Shown: positions 61,901 to 64,000 of the stretch, in pieces
Layout: the number at the start of each line of letters is the position of its first letter
How positions within the stretch are numbered: the first letter of the stretch is position 1
NCBI GenBank assembly: GCA_037783415.1
Contig: JAZGTN010000015.1
Location: forward strand, 4,103,001 to 4,167,000
Reading direction: 5' to 3'
DNA: 64,000 nt
Origin: Leptasterias polaris
Taxonomy: Eukaryota > Echinodermata > Asteroidea > Forcipulatida > Asteriidae
The notes under the pieces: generated by a model
The model's database searches: none
What the model was told of the DNA's origin: nothing
Seen by the model: only the letters and a program-made list of their open reading frames with translations
Made by a program: the position numbers and the translations under genes

Positions 61901-63833
61901 AACAAAACTATTATTTAAAATTAAACTTTGTACAAATATATCATTTACATGTAGGGTTTCGCTAATTAGCAGTTGGTGGTCCTGCATAGATTAACAGTAA
62001 GACCAAGGTCAGCGCTGGAATCCAGACTGTCAAAGAAAATCACTCGTTATGGGTTTGTCATGTGGCTAGGCAGACAGATGGGGGAGATTGACAGAGCAGA
62101 TTGGTAACTGGTGATCAGGGGACTGATGAAGACATCCAGGGAGATGGAATCTTAGATGGGGAGGAGGGGGGGGGGGGTTAATTGGTCGCAGAGTTTTAAA
62201 TCCCAGTGTTATAATTGGGAGAGACAATAATAATATAAACTAATTCTTGTAAAGTGCATTTTACAGTACGTATCAATACGCTTTACATTTGTGCTCTGGT
62301 CATTGGGCCAATCACGATCCTGTAATCTTTCTCATCTCCCTGGGAGTATAGAGCCCTGGGCTGCCATGGCGCGCTTCAAAATGTTTTCCTACACAACATC
62401 AACCTCTACCCTTGGGTGAAAAGCAAATTATAGTAAAGCATGGCTCAGGGACACAAGTGTCTTGACTGGGATTCGAACCCACACTCCAGTGACTTAACCC
62501 TCTTGCTGTCTGACCATTCAATACTATTCACTGTGGTTTTGAATGATAGATAAGCTATGCCAGCCTTGCAATATGATACCATGAGGGAATGCATGTACAC
62601 AGTACACAGTTAGTTCTGTGCACAGTTGTGCCACCATACACAACTTTGGCAGTTGAATGGTTTCAAATGGTTGGTCAACTCACTTGAAAATGTTGCGAAC
62701 AGTAGGAGGGATAATCTACAAGAACGTGAGACTGGTGCACTAGACTGCTCTGCCAGGACACACTACGGAGTCCAGAAACAAACATGTTTTTAAACAGTCA
62801 CTAAAAGAAAGCAACCTCCAATCTGTATCTATTGTTCCTTTTAACATCCAGGTCTAGATTATCATTTTGTAAAGGGTACTTCCATCGGAAAATCTTAAAT
62901 TCTATGGGAATTTTTTGAGGGGGCACCAGAGGCCATGGCCTCCGTGGCCGCTGTGTAATTCCAGGCCTGAACATCTGATTTCTTGTGATCCTTTTTGCAT
63001 TCTGCCAGTCTCTAAGAGCATACTCAGGTTCAATTATAAACTGTAGTAGTTTGATGGAAGTTTTAGTGCACAAGGGGTGACTTACTTGTTCATATACTGT
63101 ATGGTGTAAGGTTTGATAGACTTTTAAGGCTATTCAATCACAGTTTTCTGATTTTTTCCAAGGGCATAACAATCGGAAATCAGACTTAAGTGGGAAGAAT
63201 ATTATGCCTGAAGAATTGTTTACCCAAACACTGATGTGTATTAAGCACTGTATACTCAGTACTTTCCAAAGTCTTCCCCAAGATTTGATTTCTAGAGCAG
63301 ATGTCTTACACTAAACTACCGAGCATGCCCAGTAGGTATTATTAACAGTGGGAACTGCAACAATAATAACAGATGCTTCATTTGCATCCGGAATACAGAG
63401 TATTCATTGCGTTTATCCATACGCCGATGTGTGTTCATATCGTCATGTCAATGCAAAAACTTTTTATCTCCTGAAATAGCACTTTTATGTGTTATGCGCG
63501 AATTTGATGTCAGAACGCTGTATCTCGCCTGAAATAGCTCGCATGTACACCCCCAAAAAGTACGCGCTGAGATATGACGCTTTAGCAAAATCAAAATACA
63601 TCGTTTTACTTTGAGATACATCGAGATATAATCTATGTATTTCATTGCTTTATAACAGGGCCAGTCGACACTTATGGACCAACTCAAGAACTACAACAAG
63701 AATGCACCAAAGAACGCATTACATGAGGAGGAAGACGCTAACCTTCCCCTGGTAGAGAAGGACGGAGGAGAAGTCAGCAACGATGGTCCAGAGGAAGAAC
63801 GGAAAGAAAGAGATTACGATATTCCACTGAGAG
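22896..63833 (+). CDS. REEP: REEP1-4-type ER-shaping protein (TB2/DP1/HVA22 family), six exons visible
   Basis: REEP1-4 proteins sit in the ER membrane as hairpins. They shape tubules and bind microtubules; REEP3/4 also clear ER from mitotic chromosomes. The joined exons give about 197 codons beginning [11 protein letters not shown], the family's invariant-looking start. The TB2/DP1 domain follows: [10 protein letters not shown], then the hydrophobic hairpins [11 protein letters not shown] and [13 protein letters not shown], then YRKFVHPTL. After that come an amphipathic stretch, [10 protein letters not shown] onward, and an acidic hydrophilic tail. Every exon junction is in phase and matches the exon layout I recall for vertebrate REEP1-4. 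The start has a strong Kozak context (GCAGCCATGG). The C-terminus probably continues beyond the window. It is a pre-duplication relative of REEP1-4, so no single vertebrate number applies. Confidence 0.95.
23503..23523. repeat. (GATA)n microsatellite
   Basis: About five GATA units. Confidence 0.95.
23986..24158. mobile_element. Palindromic MITE, 173 bp
   Basis: The ends TAGACCTTATGCATTGACGT and TAGACCTTATGCGCATGACG (right end reversed) are inverted, and both carry TGACGTCA sites. Inner segments pair more loosely (TCTTAGAGGT with CCTAGAGGTC reversed). Confidence 0.75.
25825..25974. repeat. Near-perfect 150-bp palindrome
   Basis: Arms of about 57 bp start TGTATATTTGGTATGCGGTA and return as TACCGCATACCAAATATACA, around a loop of about 35 bp. 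It is probably a fold-back MITE. Confidence 0.85.
26161..26863. mobile_element. 703-bp TA-flanked inverted-repeat element, copy 1
   Basis: Ends GACTGTGCAAGTCTCGCGCG are inverted at the two sides and flanked by TA on the left and TTA on the right. No ORF longer than about 70 codons is inside. It is the same element as 52664-53352, in the opposite orientation. It is probably a non-autonomous relative of TA-targeting DNA transposons. Confidence 0.85.
27005..27119. repeat. Near-perfect 115-bp palindrome
   Basis: Arms TGCAAAAATTAGTTAATGGC and GCCACTAACTAATTTTTGCA enclose the inverted segments CCTGACGTTTCGACCCTAG and CTAGGGTCGAAACGTCAGG. The loop is short. Confidence 0.85.
27952..28745 (+). mobile_element. 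hAT-like non-autonomous element with 8-bp target duplication
   Basis: The element is flanked by GATCTCAC on both sides (27944-27951 and 28746-28753). Its ends are inverted: CAGTGGCGGCACTA at the left and CAGCGGCGGCACCA at the right when reversed. An 8-bp duplication and CAG-type ends are hAT features. Runs of G near the left end and C near the right end form a further long-range inverted pair. A remnant coding exon lies at 28429-28612. Confidence 0.88.
28429..28612 (+). pseudogene. Remnant first exon of a hAT-like transposase
   Basis: An ATG at 28429 is followed at once by a stop (TAG at 28438), but the adjacent frame reads [16 protein letters not shown], then a Ser/Glu-rich stretch, and ends at a good donor, GGT|GTAAGT. 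Short lysine-rich starts like this open many hAT-type transposases with zinc fingers. The catalytic exons are missing. The frame break at the start makes it non-functional. Confidence 0.5.
29309..29883. mobile_element. TTAAAGG-ended MITE carrying a nested MITE
   Basis: The outer element ends near CATTTAAGGGTGTG and GTGCTTTAAGG. It contains ACCGATTGAGCTGAATTTTT, CACAGGTTTGTTAC and TTTGACAATTACCG, segments I recall from an echinoderm MITE family. A 222-bp element is inserted at 29616-29837. Confidence 0.65.
29616..29837. mobile_element. 222-bp nested MITE with TA target site
   Basis: Flanked by TA at 29614-29615 and 29838-29839. The ends GATAGGTTGCAGTA and GATAGTTCCCAGTA (reversed) are inverted, and a perfect inner pair of GCCATCTTTACGGGCA lies at 29642-29657 and 29805-29820. 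Confidence 0.8.
32330..32470 (-). mobile_element. tRNA-like SINE (type C), minus orientation
   Basis: On the minus strand it reads GGGAGACCGCCAATATTAGG, then GGCTCAGTTAATAGAGTGC and a perfect T-arm, GCGGGTTCAAATCCCGC. The bases that would form an acceptor stem do not pair, so it is a SINE head and not a working tRNA gene. Confidence 0.7.
32768..33072 (-). mobile_element. Type B SINE, diverged, minus orientation
   Basis: Same body as the SINEs at 56.7-57.6 kb (GTTAAGTGTCTTGCTTAAGG, then CGAACCCACGCTC), with a head ending in CGGTCGTG-like sequence near 33072. The tail is missing. Confidence 0.8.
33180..33252 (+). CDS. REEP: REEP coding exon 2
   Basis: The acceptor TTTTCAG ends at 33179. The first base completes the Val codon begun in exon 1, and 24 codons follow ([10 protein letters not shown] to VKEY). 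The donor is TAT|GTGAGT. LYPAYxSYKAVK is a signature of the REEP1-4 subfamily. Confidence 0.95.
33315..33570. mobile_element. Palindrome-ended MITE (GGGCCAATTTCAT type)
   Basis: The left end GGGGCCAATTTCATTAGC and the right end, reversed, TTGGCCCAATTTCATAGAGC are inverted. The interior is rich in GCTTAA and TTAAGC. Similar ends recur at 34115-34364, 45.48-45.53 kb and 54.26 kb. Confidence 0.75.
34115..34364. mobile_element. Palindrome-ended MITE, second copy of the GGGCCCAATTTCAT type
   Basis: The left end CCTGGGCCCAATTTCATGGC and the right end, reversed, CCAGGACCCAATTTCATGGC are inverted. Two internal copies of GTGATCACAAG lie near 34.26-34.32 kb. Confidence 0.75.
34938..35130 (+). repeat. 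Dispersed repeat (GGCAATCTCCA type), copy 2
   Basis: Same order of segments as the copy at 12.4 kb, with ACATGAGATGCTACAACAGG at its start and GCCTGGTGAAGCATGGG at its end. Confidence 0.6.
35529..36166 (+). promoter_or_regulatory. Cluster of DR5/DR2 nuclear-receptor half-site repeats
   Basis: AGGTCACCCAAAGGTCA, a perfect AGGTCA direct repeat with a 5-bp spacer, occurs at 35529, 35716, 35868, 36000, 36050, 36100 and 36150. A variant (AGGTCACCAAAAGATCA) is at 35950. Two TGGTCACCAGGTCA direct repeats with a 2-bp spacer are at 35629 and 35781. DR5 and DR2 are the spacings classically preferred by RAR/RXR heterodimers. All copies are in plus orientation, within REEP intron 2. Confidence 0.6.
35603..35896. 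repeat. Tandem duplication of about 153 bp next to the minisatellite
   Basis: The segment from GGTTATGTTTTTAAACAATT at 35603 recurs almost unchanged from 35756, and each copy carries one DR2 and one DR5 site. Together with the 50-bp array, this makes a two-level repeat. Confidence 0.9.
35923..36197. repeat. 50-bp minisatellite, about 5.5 units
   Basis: The unit begins GGTCACCCAAAGGTCATGCT and ends in GACCTGGACA. It is repeated with almost no change between 36001 and 36190; the first unit (35940-35990) is more diverged. The plus-strand open frames across it are by-products of the repeat. Confidence 0.95.
36303..36650 (+). mobile_element. tRNA-Leu-derived SINE (type A)
   Basis: The head folds like a leucine tRNA: GTCATG pairs with CATGAC as acceptor stem, the A box TGGCCGAGTGG is at 36309-36319 and the B box GGTTCGAGTCC at 36367-36377. 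The body runs through CACCCAGGGGTATAAATGGG to GCGCTATATAAG and an (ATT)n tail. The A and B boxes would form the internal pol III promoter. Confidence 0.9.
37119..37487 (-). mobile_element. TTAAAGG-ended MITE (about 370 bp)
   Basis: Ends TTAAAGGCAAAGTTTACCTT and TTAAAGGGTACC are inverted. On the minus strand it shares segments with 40334-40722 and 48761-49147: AATGTGGTTTCAGAG-like, ACATTTCTCAGATTGT-like and a final GGATTAAAACAACCGAA-like segment. Confidence 0.8.
38707..38779. repeat. 24-bp tandem repeat, three units
   Basis: AAACTAAAATTGATGAAATA is followed by a four-base end (AGCT or AGCC), and the unit is repeated three times with substitutions. Confidence 0.85.
39474..39646. repeat. Palindromic element of about 173 bp
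   Basis: The arm GATCCATTAAGCCACGCCC returns as GGGCTTAATGGATC, and GACCAATCACAACCG returns as CGGCTGTGATTGGTC. CCAAT boxes occur in both arms. The centre is GATCACCAT and ATGGTGATC. Confidence 0.8.
40334..40722 (+). mobile_element. TTAAAGG-ended MITE (about 390 bp)
   Basis: Starts TTTAAGGGAGGGTATACCTT and ends ATTGCCTTTAAA, with the body shared with the copies at 37.1 and 48.8 kb (AATATCTCAAAAACGCTACC, GGATTAAAACAATCGAAC). The LINE is inserted at its right end. Confidence 0.8.
40723..43406 (+). mobile_element. 5'-truncated non-LTR retrotransposon (CR1/L2-like LINE)
   Basis: The element keeps the end of the endonuclease domain (DLVITR, then SDHFSV), the whole reverse transcriptase and a C-terminal region, followed by a 3' UTR and an (ATT)n tail. 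The 5' end is lost, as is usual for LINE insertions. An in-frame TAA at 40779-40781 stands where related elements have Leu, so even the remaining endonuclease frame is interrupted. It is inserted directly beside the MITE ending at 40722. Confidence 0.9.
40809..43091 (+). CDS. LINE reverse transcriptase ORF (truncated ORF2)
   Basis: 760 codons are open without a stop. The N-terminal 30 residues are the end of an APE-type endonuclease (SDHFSV). RT landmarks are YRPIS at residue 315, [11 protein letters not shown] at 386, GVPQGS at 443 and the catalytic YADD at 476. The C-terminal part has [12 protein letters not shown] and HWLPVSYRI, a region shared by CR1/L2-group LINEs of marine animals. The first Met is not a natural start, because the frame continues upstream to a stop inside the endonuclease. 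The intact RT frame suggests a young insertion. It lies in sense orientation in REEP intron 2. Confidence 0.9.
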   Translation: MVLNGLPTPHHLFSDHFSVICNLQQSKSSFPAKQIVYRDIKSIDINCLKSDLVSSRLCSDTPQGLEELTKCYNTTLAGTFNTHAPLKSKMVTARPRLPWFNQKINSALRMRRRAEKKWRRTSMASDLSAYKLIRNKVTFLLNKARCNFYKDFIESNSSDQRKLFRASKKLLGHSDDVLYPPFKDKMTLANDMGSFFVQKISNIHAKLDDLEVSTSVDRTLSFTSETMSSKILFDSFIPLTESQVKQLVVNSSKGSCALDPMPTNLVGECLDVLLPVLTNIINSSLVSGTFPTDWKEALICPLLKKPNLDMKLENYRPISNLQFISKLTERAVCDQLYCHMSKHSMFPVFQSSYRKHHSTETALIKVKNDLLMRMNSQHVILLILLDLSAAFDTVDHAILLKRLQSKFGVTGKALDWFSSYLLDRSQRVSIQGTLSEKFNINCGVPQGSCLGPFLFLVYASKLFDIVERHLPDVHCYADDTQLYLSFRPDDKFCQAAVTIMEDCIGDIRQWMLHDRLLINDAKSEFLIIGSKQQLQKINISNIMIGDAKVFPTTCVRNLGSWFDSELTMNTHINKACSAAFFHLHNIKRISQFLTQDSLLKLIHAFVTSRLDYCNGLLYGLPKSQIAKLQRVQNAAARIVTNTHRFEHITPIIRQLHWLPVSYRINFKILLLTFKALHGLSPKYLQDLVSIRKVSSYQLRSGNNGIFLDYPSGKMLTTFGDRAFSVAAPKLWNALPFHIRSEQKLTSFKCNIKTYLFKAAF
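43658..44021 (+). mobile_element. TTAAAGG-ended MITE, related subfamily
   Basis: Ends TTAAAGGTATTATACAGGAT and, reversed, TTAAAGGCCCTGTACACGAT are inverted. It contains CCTGTGAAAATTTGAGCTCA and a GAGAAAATAGTG segment also seen at 58.02-58.09 kb. Confidence 0.75.
44442..44518 (+). CDS. REEP: REEP coding exon 3
   Basis: The acceptor CTCTGCAG ends at 44441. The exon has 25 codons plus two bases ([13 protein letters not shown] to DIFAS), encoding a hydrophobic hairpin of the TB2/DP1 domain. The donor is AT|GTAAGT. A piggyBac-like element begins only 27 bp further on. Confidence 0.95.
44546..45297 (+). mobile_element. piggyBac-like derelict element with TTAA target site
   Basis: The element is bounded by TTAA on both sides (44542-44545 and 45298-45301). 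With the TTAA, it has perfect 18-bp inverted ends, TTAACACTTTGACTGCTG. TTAA duplication is the hallmark of piggyBac transposons. A subterminal palindrome with GAGTATTCTCG / CGAGAATACTC lies near the left end. The interior keeps only a damaged transposase start. The insertion lies 27 bp after the exon 3 donor. Confidence 0.88.
44801..45003 (+). pseudogene. Remnant first exon of a piggyBac-like transposase
   Basis: An ATG at 44801 opens MAAPRKR. The frame then has to shift by two positions near 44820 to continue as a Ser/Asp/Glu-rich stretch ([11 protein letters not shown], then [14 protein letters not shown]), ending at a possible donor, ACG|GTAAAC. Acidic, serine-rich N-termini are usual for this transposase family. 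The catalytic domain is absent, so no activity is expected. Confidence 0.55.
45805..46040 (-). mobile_element. SINE-like repeat with (ATT)n tail
   Basis: On the minus strand this ends GGCGCTATATGAAG, then AATAAATTATTATTATT, like the other SINE tails in the window. The 5' limit is unclear. Confidence 0.5.
46941..47292 (-). mobile_element. tRNA-derived SINE (type A), minus orientation
   Basis: The reverse complement of the SINE at 36303, complete from the (ATT)n tail at 46941 to the head ending near 47292. The B box reads GGGTTCGAGTCC on the minus strand. Confidence 0.9.
48761..49147 (+). mobile_element. TTAAAGG-type MITE (about 390 bp)
   Basis: Starts TTAAAAGGTCTGTATACGTT and ends AAAGGTATACTTG. 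It shares GGCAATATCTCAAAAACGCG and GGATTAAAACAATCAAAC with the copy at 40.3 kb. A shorter relative lies near 48.12-48.26 kb. Confidence 0.75.
49968..50224. mobile_element. 257-bp MITE with TTAAAGGGACACGTTGCCT ends and an inner hairpin
   Basis: Perfect 19-bp inverted ends. Inside, at 49999-50062, a second near-perfect palindrome (ACTAACATGGTCCGCC and back) has GAGTCAAATTTGACTC at its centre. Confidence 0.88.
50484..50507. repeat. Poly-G tract of about 24 bases
   Basis: An uninterrupted G run in intron 3. Shorter C runs lie at 9602-9620 and near 39216-39231. Confidence 0.95.
50963..51108 (-). repeat. Dispersed repeat, copy 3 of the same family, reversed
   Basis: Ends GTGAATGATTTCTC and GAACCGTTCCCTG, with an inner ACAAAATGTATCAATTGC. 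It matches the other two copies on the minus strand. Confidence 0.7.
51622..51890 (-). mobile_element. Old, diverged type A SINE
   Basis: Shares GAAGCAATTATAGTGAAGTG-like and CTCAAGGATACAAGTGTCAT-like segments with the type A SINE on the minus strand, with many substitutions and no clear tail. Confidence 0.65.
52664..53352. mobile_element. 689-bp TA-flanked inverted-repeat element, copy 2
   Basis: The same ends (GACTGTGCAAGTC) are flanked by TA at 52662-52663 and 53353-53354. The interior is the reverse complement of copy 1, with a few small indels. The clean TA duplication supports a transposition origin. Confidence 0.85.
54511..54964. mobile_element. 454-bp element with CTTTAACCCTAAC ends
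   Basis: The ends CTTTAACCCTAACCCTCCC and, reversed, CTTTAACCCTAACTCCCAA are inverted. The interior is unrelated single-copy-looking sequence without an ORF above 80 codons. Confidence 0.65.
54974..55102. mobile_element. 129-bp MITE with AGTGACAACTCT ends
   Basis: Perfect 12-bp inverted ends (AGTGACAACTCT / AGAGTTGTCACT) enclose an A/T-rich interior with several GTTAAAT-like inverted pieces. It lies 9 bp from the preceding element. Confidence 0.75.
55560..55985. repeat. Back-to-back copies of the GGCCTGGAA repeat family
   Basis: About three diverged units carry the series AGACACTTCCATTAGAAAAT, GATGGGAAAC, TTTGAAGGGGCACCAAG and GTGAAATTCCAGGCCTGGCC. Single copies or fragments lie at 22090-22230, 48565-48740, 49826-49956, 56400-56537, 59735-59870 and 62866-62970. 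The AGGCCTGGAATTT and AAATTCCAGGCCT ends suggest a MITE. Confidence 0.7.
56604..56719 (-). mobile_element. Truncated type B SINE fragment
   Basis: Shares the 3' body with the neighbouring SINE, including CATGTAATGGTTTACAAGGT and the segment reading GCTACGTTTTGAAGTATGAG here. The head is lost where the younger copy is inserted. Confidence 0.8.
56720..57145 (-). mobile_element. tRNA-derived SINE (type B), minus orientation
   Basis: The reverse complement of the element at 57179-57610, lacking the first few bases of the head. Its tail, ATAATAATAATAATAA, abuts an older partial copy at 56604-56719, suggesting insertion into the older copy. Confidence 0.9.
57179..57610 (+). mobile_element. tRNA-derived SINE (type B), plus orientation
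   Basis: The head is GTGTCGTGGCCGAGCGG with B box GGTTCGAGTCC. The body contains the family segment CACCTTGTAAACCATTACAT, and the 3' end is GCGCTATATAAG with an (ATT)n tail. It faces the minus copy at 56720-57145, separated by about 35 bp that include a 13-bp repeat of its own start (GTGTCGTGGCCGA). Confidence 0.9.
57738..57858 (+). CDS. REEP: REEP coding exon 4
   Basis: The acceptor TTTTTCAG ends at 57737. The first base completes an Ile codon and 40 codons follow (LPFYYEAKI to LSKREQ). The exon carries the last hydrophobic segment and the conserved [20 protein letters not shown] region. The donor CAG|GTGATT is weaker than the others. Confidence 0.95.
57859..61175 (+). other. REEP intron 4
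   Basis: An intron of about 3.3 kb. A partial TTAAAGG-type MITE lies near 57.96-58.1 kb and a diverged copy of the GGCCTGGAA-type repeat near 59.73-59.87 kb. A short perfect hairpin with ATATATCACATT-type arms lies at 58686-58731. Nothing else is recognised. Confidence 0.8.
61176..61289 (+). CDS. REEP: REEP coding exon 5
   Basis: The acceptor GTCCCAG ends at 61175. There are 38 codons in phase 0 ([10 protein letters not shown] to MTSAIR), a predicted amphipathic helix after the membrane domain. The donor is AGG|GCAAGT, a GC-type donor; no GT donor keeps the frame into exon 6. Confidence 0.9.
62226..62764 (-). mobile_element. tRNA-derived SINE (type A), split by a MITE
   Basis: Read on the minus strand, a diverged tRNA-like head (62764-62711 and 62497-62465, including GGGTTCGAATCC) leads to a body shared with the SINE at 36303 and an (ATT)n-like tail at 62226. 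The MITE at 62498-62710 interrupts the head. Confidence 0.8.
62498..62710 (+). mobile_element. 213-bp MITE, copy 2, inserted inside a SINE
   Basis: Same length and orientation as the copy at 6213, with 212 of 213 bases the same by eye. It splits the minus-strand SINE whose two parts are 62226-62497 and 62711-62764, so it arrived after the SINE. Confidence 0.9.
63659..63833 (+). CDS. REEP: REEP coding exon 6 (probably followed by more exons)
   Basis: The acceptor TAACAG ends at 63658. The exon begins [15 protein letters not shown]; vertebrate REEPs also have GQ at this junction. The remainder is rich in Glu, Asp and Lys, as in the disordered REEP tails. A possible donor, AGAG|GTACAA, ends the exon at 63833 in phase 1. 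If it is not used, the frame stops at 63854-63856 after seven further codons. No AATAAA is seen before the repeat that follows, which favours splicing. Confidence 0.85.
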
Positions 63834-63855
63834 GTACAAAATCATCAACTGTCTA

Positions 63856-64000
63856 AATAATAATAAGGGAGACTTATAATGCGCCATGTCTGTCACATAG
63901 TGACACTCCTGGCGCAGAAAACCCCTTGACTAAACCGACATCTGAGAACCATATACAAATTAACAGAAGAGATGGGTGTGTTCTTGAATGTGAAGTAGGA
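63856..64000 (-). mobile_element. SINE fragment cut by the window end
   Basis: On the minus strand it contains GTCACTATGTGACAGACATG, GGCGCATTATAAG and an (ATT)n tail, resembling the 3' part of the type B SINE. It follows REEP exon 6 directly. Confidence 0.6.

Larger units (their letters stand above)
61290..63658 (+). other. REEP intron 5 (GC-AG)
   Basis: An intron of about 2.4 kb beginning GCAAGT and ending AACAG. It contains a minus-strand SINE (62226-62764) split by a 213-bp MITE, and a GGCCTGGAA-type repeat fragment (62866-62970). Confidence 0.85.

Overview
The window looks like AT-rich, intron-rich animal DNA from a deuterostome, most likely an echinoderm and perhaps a sea star. That call rests on two things: the relationships of the two protein-coding genes, and dispersed repeat families I recall from echinoderm assemblies. 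The second is recollection, not a search result. Very little of the window is protein-coding; most of it is introns filled with small transposable elements.

Two genes are recognisable, and they point away from each other. On the minus strand, the first coding exon of a KDM3/JMJD1-type histone demethylase begins at 17088. Two further probable exons lie at 15683-15928 and 12827-12991, and the rest of the gene would lie to the left, mostly outside the window. On the plus strand, a REEP1-4-type ER-shaping protein starts at 22896. It can be followed through six exons (22896-22927, 33180-33252, 44442-44518, 57738-57858, 61176-61289, 63659-63833) whose phases all fit. The start codons are about 5.8 kb apart. 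In vertebrates the KDM3 family (KDM3A, KDM3B, JMJD1C, HR) and REEP1-4 are linked in four paralogous pairs, so this window appears to hold the unduplicated ancestral arrangement.

The REEP introns hold most of the structure. Intron 1 (22.9-33.2 kb) has a hAT-like derelict with an 8-bp target duplication, a 703-bp TA-flanked element and several palindromic MITEs. Intron 2 (33.3-44.4 kb) has a cluster of seven perfect AGGTCA-N5-AGGTCA (DR5) sites inside a minisatellite, a tRNA-derived SINE and a 5'-truncated LINE with a 760-codon reverse transcriptase ORF. Intron 3 (44.5-57.7 kb) begins with a piggyBac-like derelict 27 bp after the splice donor, and contains an inverted second copy of the 703-bp element and a head-to-head SINE pair. 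Intron 5 has a GC donor and contains a SINE split by a MITE that is almost identical to a copy at 6.2 kb.

The left 12.8 kb has no gene I can name. I saw no rRNA gene, functional tRNA gene, CRISPR array or bacterial feature.
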